Both the position numbers and the translations under genes were made by a program. Of a DNA stretch of 64,000 bases, positions 8,669 through 18,380 are shown piece after piece. The DNA is from Rhizobium leguminosarum bv. trifolii WSM1325 (GTDB lineage: Bacteria; Pseudomonadota; Alphaproteobacteria; Rhizobiales; Rhizobiaceae), in NCBI GenBank assembly GCA_000023185.1, contig CP001626.1:124001-188000 (forward strand). The letters are read 5' to 3'. Every line of letters starts with the position of its first letter. Positions within the stretch are counted from its first letter, which is position 1. Under the pieces are notes generated by a model. That model had not been told where the DNA came from. It searched no databases and worked only from the letters and a program-made list of their open reading frames with translations.

Positions 8669-10027
8669 TCAGCGCCGGAACTGGGCAGCGGGATGAGCGG
8701 CGGGCAACCTGCCGTTCCCGCCGCCGAAAAGCTTCTGCCGCAAGGGTCCTGCAGCATAGTCCGCCTTGAAGACGCCGCGCTCCTGCAGCACCGGGACGAC
8801 CAAGTCGACAAAATCGCGCAGGCTTTCCGGCGCCACTGTCCGCGCCAGATTGAAGCCGTCGATGCCACCCTCGTCGATCCATGCCGTGAGATGATCGGCG
8901 ATCTGTTCCGGCGAACCCACTATCGGCTTCATCCGGCTGCCGAGCACCATCTGGTCGATGATGTTACGCAGCGTCACGGGCTTTGGCGCCTGTTTCGTGA
9001 TGGCCGCAAGCGCCGACTGATTGGCGTTGGTCGAGCTCTGGTCGATGACGTCGTCCAATTCATACTTCGAAAAATCGATGCCTATCGAAGCGGAGTAATG
9101 CGCAAGCGAGGCCTCGACGCTCGCATGGCGGCGGTACTCCTCCAGCTTGTCCTGGGCTTCCTTCTCCGTCCGCCCGACGACAACAGTGATCAGGCTCAGG
9201 ATCTTCAATGCGTCGGCGCCGCGGCCGAATTCCTCCGCCTTCGCCCGCAGCGCATCGACGGTCGGCCTCGCCGCCTTGGGATTTGGCCCGGCAATGAAGA
9301 CGCATTCGGCGTGGCGGGCGGCGAAGTCCTGGCCGCGGGCCGAGGCGCCGGCCTGGAAGAGCAGGGGCGTGCGCTGCGGCGAGGGCTCGGAAAGATGGAT
9401 GCCTTCCATCCGGTAATATTTGCCGTCGTGACGGACAGAGCGCACTTTGGAGGGGTCGGCATAGACACCGCCTACCTTGTCGCGCACCACCGCATCGTCG
9501 TCCCAGCTCCCTTCCCAGAGCTTGTAGAGTATTTCGAGATATTCCTCGGCCGCATCGTAGCGCGCATCATGTTCCGGCAGCTTGTCGAAACCCATGCTGC
9601 GGGCGGCACTGTCGAGATAACCGGTGACGATGTTCCAGCCGATCCGTCCCTTGGTCAGATGATCGAGCGTCGACATGCGCCGCGCCAGCAGGAAGGGTGG
9701 CTCATAGGTGGTGTTGACGGTGACGCCGAAACCCAGATGTTTCGTGACATAGGCCATCGCCGAAATCGGGATCATCGGATCATTGACCGGGATCTGCGCG
9801 CCCGTCTCGATCACCGGCGCCGGGCTACCCTTGTAGACGTCATAGACACCGACGATATCGGCCAGGAAGATGCCGTCCAGCTTGCCGCGTTCGGCGGTCT
9901 TGGCAACCTCTGTCCAGTAGTCCAGATCGGTATAATGCGCTGAGCGGTCGCGCGGATGCGTCCACAGGCCGTGGTTGATATGCCCGACGCAGTTCATGTC
10001 AAAGGCATAGATCTGCATGGTCTTCAT
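8669..10027 (-). CDS. FMN-dependent monooxygenase, NtaA/SnaA/DszA family
   Basis: About 452-aa flavin-dependent oxygenase of the bacterial luciferase-like superfamily. These enzymes use FMNH2 from a separate reductase to oxidise compounds such as nitrilotriacetate, dibenzothiophene sulfone or dimethyl sulfide. Visible are NHGLWTHPRDRSAHYTDL near residue 25, GFGVTVNTTYEPPFLLAR, TKGRIGWNIVTGYLDSAAR and LLFQAGASARGQDFAARHAE, all typical of NtaA-like proteins. I chose the ATG at 10027 (MKTMQIYAF). It converges on metI. The nearby FMN reductase and MetQNI importer suggest an organosulfur substrate. Confidence 0.87.
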   Translation of the reverse strand: MKTMQIYAFDMNCVGHINHGLWTHPRDRSAHYTDLDYWTEVAKTAERGKLDGIFLADIVGVYDVYKGSPAPVIETGAQIPVNDPMIPISAMAYVTKHLGFGVTVNTTYEPPFLLARRMSTLDHLTKGRIGWNIVTGYLDSAARSMGFDKLPEHDARYDAAEEYLEILYKLWEGSWDDDAVVRDKVGGVYADPSKVRSVRHDGKYYRMEGIHLSEPSPQRTPLLFQAGASARGQDFAARHAECVFIAGPNPKAARPTVDALRAKAEEFGRGADALKILSLITVVVGRTEKEAQDKLEEYRRHASVEASLAHYSASIGIDFSKYELDDVIDQSSTNANQSALAAITKQAPKPVTLRNIIDQMVLGSRMKPIVGSPEQIADHLTAWIDEGGIDGFNLARTVAPESLRDFVDLVVPVLQERGVFKADYAAGPLRQKLFGGGNGRLPAAHPAAQFRR

Positions 10028-10083
10028 GAGGCGGGTCCCAAAGCCGGCAATAGAAATCAAGGATTTGCCGCATTAATAATCCT

Positions 10084-10202
10084 AGAGCATGATGCCGAAA
10101 AGTGTGAGCGGTTTTCGGACGACATCATGCTCTAACTATATAATATAGAACAGGATTCAGATTGCGGGCCGGCTCGGCCTAAAATCATCCTGTTCGGGCT
10201 CT
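10084..10202. repeat. RIME-like palindromic intergenic element
   Basis: AGAGCATGATG at 10084-10094 pairs with CATCATGCTCT at 10123-10133, enclosing GTGTGAGCGGTTTTCGG. A second stem (GAACAGGAT / ATCCTGTTC, 10148-10195) follows. Related elements with the AGAGCATG and AGCGGTTTT core occur at 40921, 43496 and 47571. This is the style of the mosaic palindromic repeats found between genes in Rhizobium. Confidence 0.7.
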
Positions 10203-10260
10203 ATCGCACGAGGAGCCGGTGAAATGGTAGGGTGGGAATGAAAAAAGCCGGAGGAACCGC

Positions 10261-12399
10261 ATGACGAAGAAGACGCTGTCGGATTGGGCGGAGCTTGCGC
10301 AAAAGGAACTGCGCACCTCGCCCGAGAAGCTCACCTGGCAGACGCCGGAAGGCATTGCCGTCAAGCCGCTCTATACGGCCGAGGATCTTGACGGCGCCGG
10401 GCATCTTGGTTCGCTTCCCGGCTTCTCGCCTTTCACCCGCGGCCCGCGGGCGACGATGTATGCCGGCCGGCCCTGGACGATCCGCCAATATGCCGGCTTC
10501 TCGACGGCAGAGGAATCGAATGCCTTTTATCGCCGCAATCTGGCGGCCGGCCAGAAGGGCTTGTCGGTCGCCTTCGATCTTGCCACCCACCGCGGGTATG
10601 ACAGCGATCATCCGCGCGTCGAGGGTGATGTCGGCAAGGCGGGTGTGGCAATCGACAGCGTCGAGGACATGAAAATCCTGTTCGACGGCATTCCGCTGGC
10701 TGAAATGTCGGTGTCGATGACGATGAACGGCGCCGTCATCCCGATCCTTGCCTCCTTCATCGTGGCCGGCGAGGAGCAGGGTGTTTCGCGAGCCGACCTT
10801 TCTGGCACCATTCAGAACGACATCCTGAAGGAGTTCATGGTCCGCAACACCTATATCTATCCGCCCGAATCATCGATGCGGATCGTTGCCGACATCATCG
10901 ACTATACCGCCCGCGAGATGCCGAAGTTCAACTCCATCTCGATCTCCGGCTACCACATGCAGGAAGCCGGCGCGACACTGGTGCAGGAACTGGCCTTCAC
11001 GCTGGCCGACGGCCGCGAATATGTCCGCGCCGCCATCGCCAAAGGCCTGAGCGTCGACGAGTTCGCCGGCAGGCTCTCCTTCTTCTTCGCCATCGGCATG
11101 AACTTCTTCATGGAAGCGGCCAAGCTGCGCGCCGCCCGCCTGCTCTGGACGCGGATCATGGAAGGGTTTCATCCGAAGAAACAGTCCTCGCTGATGCTGC
11201 GCACCCATTGCCAGACCTCCGGCGTCTCCTTGCAGGAGCAGGACCCTTATAACAACATCATCCGCACCGCTTTCGAGGCGATGTCGGCCGTGCTCGGCGG
11301 CACGCAGTCGTTGCATACGAATTCCTTCGACGAAGCGATTGCGCTGCCGACTGAGTTCTCCTCTCGTATCGCCCGCAACACCCAGCTCATCCTGCAGCAC
11401 GAGACCGGCGTCACCAAGGTCGTCGATCCGCTCGCCGGCTCCTACTATGTCGAAAGCCTGACGGCCGAACTGGCAGACAAGGCCTGGGCGTTGATGAAGG
11501 AAGTCGAGGCACTCGGCGGCATGACCAAGGCGGTGGCAGACGGCCTGCCGAAACGGCTGATCGAGGAAGCGGCCGCACGCCGCCAGGCGGCCGTCGACAA
11601 GGGCGAGGAGGTCATCGTCGGCGTCAACCGCTATCGGCTCGACAACGAGCAGCCGATCGACATTCTGGAGATCGACAACAGCGCAGTACGCAAAGCGCAG
11701 ATCAGACGTATCGAGGAAACCAAGCGGCGGCGCGATGGCAAAGCCGTGCGCGAGGCCTTGGCGGCCCTGGCCGAGATCGCACAGAGCGGCAAGGGCAACC
11801 TGCTTGAAGCCGCCATCGAGGCGGCGCGGGCCCGCGCCACGGTCGGCGAGATATCGGATGCGATGCGCGATACCTTCGGCGATCATGCCGCCACGCCAGT
11901 GGTGATTAAGGGCCTCTATGGCCAAGCGTATGAAAACGAGCCGGAGCTCGCCGTGCTCAAGACTCGCATGACGGAGGTGACGGAAGCCATGGGGCACCGG
12001 CCGAAGATCATGGTCGCCAAGCTCGGTCAGGACGGGCACGACCGAGGCGCCAAGGTGATCGCCTCGGCCTTCGGCGATATCGGCTTCGACGTGCTCGCCG
12101 GTCCCCTGTTCCAGACACCGGAGGAAGCCGCCGGTGTCGCACTCAGCGAAAAGGTCAACGTCGTCGGCGTCTCGTCGCTGGCGGCCGGTCACAGGACGCT
12201 GCTGCCACAGCTGATCGACAGGCTGAGGGAACAGGGCGGTGGTGACATCATCGTCGTCTGCGGCGGCGTCATTCCGCGGCAGGACTATGCATTCCTGCAC
12301 GAACACGGCGTTGCAGCCGTATTCGGTCCTGGGACAAATGTTCTCGAGGCGGCAAACTCCGTCCTCGACCTGCTGCAGGGCAGGCGACGGAATCAGTAA
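10261..12399 (+). CDS. scpA: Methylmalonyl-CoA mutase (adenosylcobalamin-dependent)
   Basis: 712-aa enzyme converting (R)-methylmalonyl-CoA to succinyl-CoA, linking propionyl-CoA breakdown to the TCA cycle. The N-terminal TIM barrel carries [21 protein letters not shown] (about residues 62-82) and [19 protein letters not shown]. The cobalamin-binding domain has the DxHxxG motif as DGHDRG at residues 591-596, with His593 as the predicted lower axial cobalt ligand. The length fits the catalytic or homodimeric form. A GGAGG lies before the ATG. No partner subunit or MeaB chaperone gene is adjacent; the gene stands alone between a repeat and a convergent gene. Confidence 0.95.
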   Translation: MTKKTLSDWAELAQKELRTSPEKLTWQTPEGIAVKPLYTAEDLDGAGHLGSLPGFSPFTRGPRATMYAGRPWTIRQYAGFSTAEESNAFYRRNLAAGQKGLSVAFDLATHRGYDSDHPRVEGDVGKAGVAIDSVEDMKILFDGIPLAEMSVSMTMNGAVIPILASFIVAGEEQGVSRADLSGTIQNDILKEFMVRNTYIYPPESSMRIVADIIDYTAREMPKFNSISISGYHMQEAGATLVQELAFTLADGREYVRAAIAKGLSVDEFAGRLSFFFAIGMNFFMEAAKLRAARLLWTRIMEGFHPKKQSSLMLRTHCQTSGVSLQEQDPYNNIIRTAFEAMSAVLGGTQSLHTNSFDEAIALPTEFSSRIARNTQLILQHETGVTKVVDPLAGSYYVESLTAELADKAWALMKEVEALGGMTKAVADGLPKRLIEEAAARRQAAVDKGEEVIVGVNRYRLDNEQPIDILEIDNSAVRKAQIRRIEETKRRRDGKAVREALAALAEIAQSGKGNLLEAAIEAARARATVGEISDAMRDTFGDHAATPVVIKGLYGQAYENEPELAVLKTRMTEVTEAMGHRPKIMVAKLGQDGHDRGAKVIASAFGDIGFDVLAGPLFQTPEEAAGVALSEKVNVVGVSSLAAGHRTLLPQLIDRLREQGGGDIIVVCGGVIPRQDYAFLHEHGVAAVFGPGTNVLEAANSVLDLLQGRRRNQ

Positions 12400-12400
12400 T

Positions 12401-13561
12401 TTAGAGAAGACCGCGCTTTGCCAGATTGCTCATCAGCGCCGAAATGCCGAAGGTCCAGGGCGGGCATTCGGTGGAGAGGCGCACGGTGTTGATGAGCGCG
12501 CCGAGGCCTGCCGAGGAAATCTCGACGACATCGCCGATCTTGTGGGTAAAGCCTTGCTTCGGCGCGTCGCGGTCCTGAGTCGGCGCAAACAGCGTGCCGA
12601 GGAAAAGCATGAAACCGTCGGGATATTGATGATGGGCGCCGACCGTCTGCTTGACGAGATCGGTCGGATCGCGACTGATCTGCGACATCGAACTCTTGCC
12701 GTGCATCACGAAGCCATCCTGGCCTGACACCTTCAGGTCGAGTTCGGCCTTGCGTACATCATCGAGGCTGTAGCCGGCATCGAACAGGCGGATGAAAGGA
12801 CCGATCGAGCAGGAGGCATTGTTATCCTTGGCCTTGCCGAGCAGCAGCGCCGAGCGGCCCTCGACGTCGCGCAGGTTGACGTCGTTGCCGAGAGTCGCCC
12901 CCGTGATTTCGCCGCGGCTGTTGACCGCGAGCACGATTTCCGGCTCGGGATTGTTCCAGGTCGAGATCGGATGCAGGCCGACATCCGCACCCCAGCCGAC
13001 GGAGGAGAGCACCGGCGACTTGGTGAAGACTTCGGCGTCCGGCCCGATACCGACCTCCAGATATTGCGACCACATGCCTTCGTCGATCAGTGCCTGCTTG
13101 ACCTTGGCAGCCTCCGGTGAGCCGGCCTTCAGATTGGTGAGGCTGCCACCGATCAGCGTGCTGACGCGCTCGCGGATCGAGGCGGCACGCTCCGGACTGC
13201 CGGCCGCCTTCTCCTCGATGACGCGCTCGATCATCGACTGCGCAAAGGTGACGCCGCAGGCTTTCACTGCCTGCAGGTCGACGGGCGCAAGGAGATAAGG
13301 GTGCGTTTGATCCGGAGCTCCGGTACTGTTGGCGGCGATGTCCGCCAGCGAGCCAACCGCCTTGCCACTTGCTGCACGGACGAAGGTGGCGGCATCCTGC
13401 CGCTCGAGCAGGGCGCTCAGCGTCGGCGCCTCGCGCGACGTGATGTCGACCAGTATACCCTCGCGCAGCGTCACAATGCTCGGTCCCTGCACTTCGGGAT
13501 TCCAGATGCGACCGACAAAAAGACCATCCGAAGCGGCGACATCGAGCAGAGGTTGAGACAT
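12401..13561 (-). CDS. Fumarylacetoacetate hydrolase family protein
   Basis: 386-aa protein with the FAH catalytic fold in its C-terminal two thirds. It has NPEPEIVLAVNSRGEITGATLGNDVNLRDVEGR (metal-binding Glu region), KDNNASCSIGPFIRLFD and a C-terminal GDVVEISSAGLGALINTV. Members with a 100-residue N-terminal extension of this kind include 2-keto-3-deoxy-sugar-acid dehydratases, for example of D-arabinonate. It is divergent from two MocA-type sugar dehydrogenases, which fits a sugar-acid pathway. A GGAAG precedes the ATG. Hydrolase activity on an acylpyruvate is the alternative. Confidence 0.8.
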   Translation of the reverse strand: MSQPLLDVAASDGLFVGRIWNPEVQGPSIVTLREGILVDITSREAPTLSALLERQDAATFVRAASGKAVGSLADIAANSTGAPDQTHPYLLAPVDLQAVKACGVTFAQSMIERVIEEKAAGSPERAASIRERVSTLIGGSLTNLKAGSPEAAKVKQALIDEGMWSQYLEVGIGPDAEVFTKSPVLSSVGWGADVGLHPISTWNNPEPEIVLAVNSRGEITGATLGNDVNLRDVEGRSALLLGKAKDNNASCSIGPFIRLFDAGYSLDDVRKAELDLKVSGQDGFVMHGKSSMSQISRDPTDLVKQTVGAHHQYPDGFMLFLGTLFAPTQDRDAPKQGFTHKIGDVVEISSAGLGALINTVRLSTECPPWTFGISALMSNLAKRGLL

Positions 13562-13928
13562 GGTGATCTTCCGTCACAGGCGAGCGGGGAGCGCTCTTCA
13601 AAACATTGCGGGGTGTTGCCGCCCTCCAGCCCGGCGGCAGCCGAAATCGATCACATTCACGGAGACGGGGCAAGATGCGCTGGGGAAAAAGACCTTTGCC
13701 TGATCGGCTCAAGCGGCGGCCTTTCTCGGGAATCCAATCACAAAAGCTCACAAAATAACTATTTAGATACAAAATAACTGTTATATTTCAAATATTTAGA
13801 TGTAGGCTGTGACGATTTTGCCCTCCATATCGCCTTGACAGGAGCCGGCTTTCGTTATCTGTTTTGCCCAACATGGAGGAGGCTGGCATCAGCCGGCCAC
13901 ACGAAAATCCCAGGAGGATATTGCAGCG
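13562..13928. promoter_or_regulatory. Divergent promoter region with AT-rich direct repeats
   Basis: This gene-free 367-base region separates the FAH-family gene from the MocA-type operon. Its AT-rich core (13741-13802) holds two copies of AAAATAACT (13752-13760, 13771-13779) and two of ATTTAGAT (13761-13768, 13794-13801). These repeats are candidate regulator sites; no protein is implied with certainty. Confidence 0.4.
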
Positions 13929-14939
13929 ATGTTGAGATTTGCCGTCGTCGGAATCGACCATGGGCACACGTTCGATCACGTAAAGGGGTTGCTGGCCGCA
14001 GGCGGCGAGTTCGTCGGCTATTGCCCGCAGACCTCGGTGCCGGCGTTGCGCGAGGGCTTCGAGAAGACCTATCCTGACGCGCCGCAGATCGACAGGCAAA
14101 AGCTGTTCGACGATCCGTCGATCGACGTCATCTGCATCTCGGCGATCCCGCGCGATCGTGCCGGGCTTGCCATCCGCGCTATGAGATCGGGCAAGGACGT
14201 GATGACCGACAAGCCGGGCGTGACGGCCTTCGCCCAGCTCGAGGACGTCAAGAAGACGGTCGCTGAAACCGGCAAGATCTTTTCGATCTGCTTTTCCGAA
14301 CGCCATTGCGTGCGCTCCGCCGTCAAGGCCGGAAAGCTGGTGAAAGAAGGCGCGATCGGTAAAGTGATCCAGACGCTCGGCGTTGGTCCACACCGGCTGC
14401 AACTGCCGACCCGGCCGGACTGGTTCTTCGATCCCGAAGCCTTCGGCGGCATCATCGTCGATATCGCTTCACACCAGGTCGATCAGTTCCTGTTCTATAC
14501 CGGCTCGACCACAGGCGAGGTCATCGCCAGCTCGATCGGCAATTTCGGCATGCCCGACAAGCCCGCCTTCGAGGATTTCGGCGAGGTGCTTCTGCGTTCC
14601 GACAAGGCGGCGGGCTATGTCCGTGTCGACTGGTTCACGCCGGAGGCGCTGCCGACCTGGGGCGACGGGCGCCTGACCATTCTCGGCACCGAAGGCTACA
14701 TCGAACTGCGCAAATATATCGATATCTCCGGCCGGCCGGGCAAGGATCACCTCTTCCTGGTCAACGGCAAGGAAATGACCCATATCGATTGCAGCGGCGA
14801 AAAACTCGATTATTTCGATGCTTTCACCACTGACGTCGGCAACCGTACGCAGACGGCGATGACCCAGGATCATGTTTTCGAAGTCTGCCGCCTTTCGCTC
14901 GAAGCCCAGGCGAAAGCTGCCCGCATCGGCGCCCGCTGA
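13929..14939 (+). CDS. Gfo/Idh/MocA family oxidoreductase
   Basis: 336-aa NAD(P)-dependent dehydrogenase of the glucose-fructose oxidoreductase/inositol dehydrogenase/MocA family. It has an N-terminal Rossmann domain (FAVVGIDHGHTFDHVKG) and a DKPG in place of the usual EKP motif (VMTDKPGVTA, about residues 95-104). The C-terminal alpha/beta domain contains GIIVDIASHQVDQFLFYTG with the usual DxxxHxxD pattern. The substrate is unknown, probably a sugar, polyol or sugar acid. Ten bases separate it from a second MocA-type gene, so they form an operon with the VOC gene. Confidence 0.88.
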   Translation: MLRFAVVGIDHGHTFDHVKGLLAAGGEFVGYCPQTSVPALREGFEKTYPDAPQIDRQKLFDDPSIDVICISAIPRDRAGLAIRAMRSGKDVMTDKPGVTAFAQLEDVKKTVAETGKIFSICFSERHCVRSAVKAGKLVKEGAIGKVIQTLGVGPHRLQLPTRPDWFFDPEAFGGIIVDIASHQVDQFLFYTGSTTGEVIASSIGNFGMPDKPAFEDFGEVLLRSDKAAGYVRVDWFTPEALPTWGDGRLTILGTEGYIELRKYIDISGRPGKDHLFLVNGKEMTHIDCSGEKLDYFDAFTTDVGNRTQTAMTQDHVFEVCRLSLEAQAKAARIGAR

Positions 14940-14949
14940 GGAGGATATC

Positions 14950-16047
14950 ATGACCAGAAAATTGCGCGTCGGGGTCATCGGCGCAGGCATCGCTGCGCGG
15001 CATCTGGCCGGCTTCGGCTGGAACAAGGAGCTTTTCGAAGTCCCCGTGCTCTGCTCGCTCGATGAGGAGCGCGGCAGGGCGCTGTGCGAGGAATACGGCA
15101 TTGGCGAATACACGCAGGATGCGGATTCGCTGTTTGCCCGTGACGATCTCGACATCATCGACATTTCGACGCCGCCGAGTTCGCATTTCGAACTTTGCCG
15201 CAAAGGTATCGAGTCCGGCAAGCACGTGATCTGCGAGAAGCCGCTCTTCGGCTCGATCGCCGAGGTCGACGAGATGGGGCGCATCCTTGCCCGCTTCCCC
15301 AGCAAGAAGCTGATGCCGATCTTCCAGTATCGCTATGGTTCCGGCCTGCAGAAGCTGAAGCTGCTGATCGAACGTGGCCTGGCCGGCAAGCCGTTCCTGA
15401 CCACGATCGAAACCCATTGGTGGCGCGGGCCGGATTATTATGCCGTGCCGTGGCGCGGCAAATGGGCGAGCGAACTCGGCGGTGGCCTTCTCGGCCACGC
15501 CATCCACGCCCATGACATGCTGAACTATGTGCATGGCCCCTGCGCCGAGGTGTTTTCCTATGGGGCGACGCTGGTCAATCCGATCGAGGTCGAGGATACG
15601 GCAGCCCTTTCGGTGAAGATGCAGAATGGCTCGCTGGCGACGCTGTCGATGACGCTGGGTTCGCGCAAGGAGATCTCGCGGTTGCGCTTCTGCTTCAACG
15701 ACCTCGTCGCCGAAAGCATCATCGAACCCTACACGATGGGCCGTGATCCGTGGACGTTCGTCGCCGGGACAGAGGAACATCAGGCGCGGATCGACGAAGT
15801 GCTCGCCGCCCATGTGCCTGGCGAGGATGGCTACACCCGTCAGTTCGAGCTCTTCCATAAGGCGATCGTCGAAGACACCGACCCACCGGTGACGCTGCAG
15901 GATGCCCGCAATTCGCTGGAACTGGTAACGGCCGCTTATTTCTCGCAGCGAACCGGACAACCGACGCCGATGCCGATCGCCGCCGATCATCCGCTCTATC
16001 GCTCCTGGCTTCCGGCAGGGGAATGGCGGGCTGCGGCCACCGTCTGA
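14950..16047 (+). CDS. Gfo/Idh/MocA family oxidoreductase
   Basis: 365-aa paralogous MocA-type dehydrogenase. The Rossmann glycine motif is GVIGAGIAARHLAGFG at about residues 8-23, the EKP motif is CEKPLFGSI near residue 96, and the substrate-domain motif is LGGGLLGHAIHAHDMLNYVHG near residue 180. ATG 14950 follows GAGGATATC and lies ten bases after the first dehydrogenase. Two consecutive MocA-type enzymes plus a VOC protein suggest successive oxidation or epimerisation steps on one compound. Confidence 0.88.
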   Translation: MTRKLRVGVIGAGIAARHLAGFGWNKELFEVPVLCSLDEERGRALCEEYGIGEYTQDADSLFARDDLDIIDISTPPSSHFELCRKGIESGKHVICEKPLFGSIAEVDEMGRILARFPSKKLMPIFQYRYGSGLQKLKLLIERGLAGKPFLTTIETHWWRGPDYYAVPWRGKWASELGGGLLGHAIHAHDMLNYVHGPCAEVFSYGATLVNPIEVEDTAALSVKMQNGSLATLSMTLGSRKEISRLRFCFNDLVAESIIEPYTMGRDPWTFVAGTEEHQARIDEVLAAHVPGEDGYTRQFELFHKAIVEDTDPPVTLQDARNSLELVTAAYFSQRTGQPTPMPIAADHPLYRSWLPAGEWRAAATV

Positions 16048-16065
16048 ATCGGGAAGGGCTCTCCG

Positions 16066-16476
16066 ATGCTGAAATCCTTCGAGCATGTCGGCATGACGGT
16101 CGGCGACATGGACCGCACCGTCGATTTCTACTGTGGCCTGCTCGGCCTCAGCCTCGTGCTGCGCAAGACGATGGCGAATGGCATGCAGGTCGCGTTCCTC
16201 GATGCAGGCGGCGGCATGCTGGAGGTCTTTGCGCCGCCCGGCGGCGCGTCGACGGCGGTCGACGTGCCTGACGATACGGCCGGCGTCCGGCACCTCACCT
16301 TCTGTTTCGACAATGTCGAACAGACCTTCGCCCGCCTTGAACAGGCGGGTGTCGAGATCAAGGAGCGGCCGCGCTTCGCGGTCCACTCCGAGATGCTGAA
16401 CAAGATCGCCTTCGTTCGCGATCCCGACGGCATTATCGTCGAGCTTGCCGAACGTTCTCTGAACCGCCAGGGCTGA
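16066..16476 (+). CDS. VOC superfamily protein (glyoxalase/dioxygenase fold)
   Basis: 136-aa single-domain vicinal-oxygen-chelate protein with two beta-alpha-beta-beta-beta modules. FEHVGMTVGDMDRTVDFYCGLLG at the N terminus carries the first metal-ligand histidine, and RDPDGIIVELAER at the C terminus carries a metal-ligand glutamate; HLTFCFDNVEQTFARLEQ lies between. Members isomerise, epimerise or cleave substrates through a divalent metal. It is the last gene of the MocA-type operon. The precise reaction is unknown. Confidence 0.85.
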   Translation: MLKSFEHVGMTVGDMDRTVDFYCGLLGLSLVLRKTMANGMQVAFLDAGGGMLEVFAPPGGASTAVDVPDDTAGVRHLTFCFDNVEQTFARLEQAGVEIKERPRFAVHSEMLNKIAFVRDPDGIIVELAERSLNRQG

Positions 16477-16561
16477 CACAGGTGCTGCCGATCCCTTCGC
16501 TGCGGGCGGTCAGACCGTCCCGCAGCAGATCGATCAGGCGCCGGATGAGTTTTGCCGCCAT
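16433..16561 (-). CDS. Possible small ORF at the end of the guanidine operon
   Basis: 42 codons (MAAKLIRRLIDLLRDGLTA...) starting 12 bases after the allophanate hydrolase stop, with GAGGAGAG before the ATG. The N-terminal half is amphipathic and recalls the last helix of TetR-type regulators, so it may be the tail of a lost regulator. Its 3' end overlaps the VOC gene antisense by 44 bases. It could also be spurious. Confidence 0.25.
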   Translation of the reverse strand: MAAKLIRRLIDLLRDGLTARSEGIGSTCVSPGGSENVRQARR

Positions 16562-16573
16562 GTTAGGCTCTCC

Positions 16574-18379
16574 TCAGCTCGCCAGCTTGGCGCTGATATA
16601 GTTGCGCCAGCCGCCAAGTGCGGTGATTTCCTCAGCACCTTTCACCCCATGGGCCTCGCAGACGAAGCCGGAGACGCTGGAACCGTCTTCGAGCGTCAGC
16701 TTACCGATGCCGAGGGGTGCCGGAATCTTCTGGACGAACCTGCCGAAAGCATCGGCCGGCAGTGCCCAGACCTCGACCTCCAGCCCCTGCCCCCTATGGC
16801 CGGGTTCGCGCAGCAGCCCCGGTTTCGGCGGCATGGTATTGGGCAGAACGAAGAGGCGATAATCGCCTGATGTGCGGCAGGTCTTGACCAGACGCCCGCC
16901 CGAGCCTGCCAGTTCGTGATTGAGCGGCATGCCGGTCAGATGCGCACCGACGACCGCGATTTCGATGAAACCGTCATCGCCAGGCACGACACGGCTCGCT
17001 TCCGGTATTGCCGCCTGCCGGTCGATGCCCATGCCGGAAGCTGCTGCGCGGTGCAGCGCATCGGCAAGTGGGGCCAGGGCATCGTCGGTGAAGGCAGGTG
17101 CAATGACGGTGACGCCGCCCGGCAGGCCGTCTTTGCCGAAACCGGCCGGAACGGCGATCGCTGCGCAATCGAGCAGGTTGACGAAATTGGTGTAGCGACC
17201 GAGGCGGCCATTGAGCACGACGGGATTGGCCAGCATGTCGGCGACCGTGTAGGTGGTCGGTGCGGTCGGCAGCAGAAGCACGTCCGCCTTTTCCCATTCG
17301 GCTTCGGTCTTGCGGCGCAGCTCCTCCAGCCGGTATCGGCCGTTAAAGGCCTCGACCGCGGTCTTGCCCTTGGCGCCTTCGATAATCCCTCTGACCGTCG
17401 GGTCGAAATCGGCGGCGTTGGTGGCGAGGAAGGTCTCGACCGCCGCCAGACGCTCGGCGACCCACGGCCCGTCATAGAGGAGGGCGGCGGCCTCGCGGAA
17501 TGGCGCGTAATCGAAAGGCACGATGGTCGCTCCGAGCGCTTTGGCCCGCTCGATCGCCTGGTCGTAGAGCGCCTCCACCTCCTTGTCACCGAAGAATTCC
17601 CGCTCGGCATCGGTGAGAACGCCGATGCGCAAGCCCGATACCGGCAGGTTCGCCGGCTTGGCGTGACGCGAGAAAGCATCGGCGCCATCGAAGCCTTCGG
17701 CGACCTTGCGGATCGCAACACCGTCGCCGACGGTCGCCGCAAAAATCGTGATGCAGTCGACGCTCTTGCAGGCCGGAACCGCGCCGGTATTCGGCACAAG
17801 GCCCGGCGTCGGCTTGATGCCGACCAGATTGTTGAAGGCGGCAGGCACGCGGCCGGAGCCTGCCGTATCGGTGCCGAGCGCAAAGGCCGCGAGGCCGGAG
17901 GCCACCGTGACTGATGATCCGGAACTCGATCCGCCGGAGATATAGGCCGCATCGAAGACCGAACGCGGCGCGCCATAGGGCGAGCGCGTGCCGTTGAGGC
18001 CGGTCGCGAACTGGTCGAGATTGGTCTTGCCGATGATGATGGCGCCGGCTGCCTTCAGCCGCGCAACGACGGTAGCGTCCGCTTCCGGCCGATATTCGTA
18101 TGCCGGGCAGGCGGCCGTCGTCGGCAGGCCGGCGGCATCGATATTGTCTTTCACGGCGAAGGGCACGCCCCAAAGCGGCAGGCTGTTTGCCTCGGGCGCG
18201 CGTGCCATCAGCACTTTTGCGGCCGCGCGCAGCTCGTCATCCGGCACCGGGGTGATGAAGATTGCCGGATCTTTCGAGGCGGCACGCCGCGCGATCACCT
18301 CTTCGATGGCGTCGAGCGGCGTCAGGCCGGATTGATAGGCGGCGCGAAGGCTTGAGAGATCGAGGATGGTCGGCAGCAT
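16574..18379 (-). CDS. atzF: Allophanate hydrolase (AtzF type)
   Basis: 601-aa enzyme that hydrolyses allophanate to ammonium and carbon dioxide, the last step of this pathway. The amidase-signature triad is visible as Lys77 (PFAVKDNID), cis-Ser151 (ISGGSSSGSS) and nucleophile Ser175 (TDTAGSGRVPA); the spacing equals that of AtzF of Pseudomonas. The C-terminal domain of about 150 residues present in full-length AtzF follows. I chose ATG 18379, one base after the carboxylase stop, over an upstream extension inside the carboxylase. In this operon allophanate should come from carboxyguanidine after deimination. Confidence 0.94.
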   Translation of the reverse strand: MLPTILDLSSLRAAYQSGLTPLDAIEEVIARRAASKDPAIFITPVPDDELRAAAKVLMARAPEANSLPLWGVPFAVKDNIDAAGLPTTAACPAYEYRPEADATVVARLKAAGAIIIGKTNLDQFATGLNGTRSPYGAPRSVFDAAYISGGSSSGSSVTVASGLAAFALGTDTAGSGRVPAAFNNLVGIKPTPGLVPNTGAVPACKSVDCITIFAATVGDGVAIRKVAEGFDGADAFSRHAKPANLPVSGLRIGVLTDAEREFFGDKEVEALYDQAIERAKALGATIVPFDYAPFREAAALLYDGPWVAERLAAVETFLATNAADFDPTVRGIIEGAKGKTAVEAFNGRYRLEELRRKTEAEWEKADVLLLPTAPTTYTVADMLANPVVLNGRLGRYTNFVNLLDCAAIAVPAGFGKDGLPGGVTVIAPAFTDDALAPLADALHRAAASGMGIDRQAAIPEASRVVPGDDGFIEIAVVGAHLTGMPLNHELAGSGGRLVKTCRTSGDYRLFVLPNTMPPKPGLLREPGHRGQGLEVEVWALPADAFGRFVQKIPAPLGIGKLTLEDGSSVSGFVCEAHGVKGAEEITALGGWRNYISAKLAS

Positions 18380-18380
18380 G

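Noticed and set aside
10870..12306. Long minus-strand frame opposite methylmalonyl-CoA mutase
   Set aside because: Antisense to a conserved enzyme, with no family resemblance of its own.
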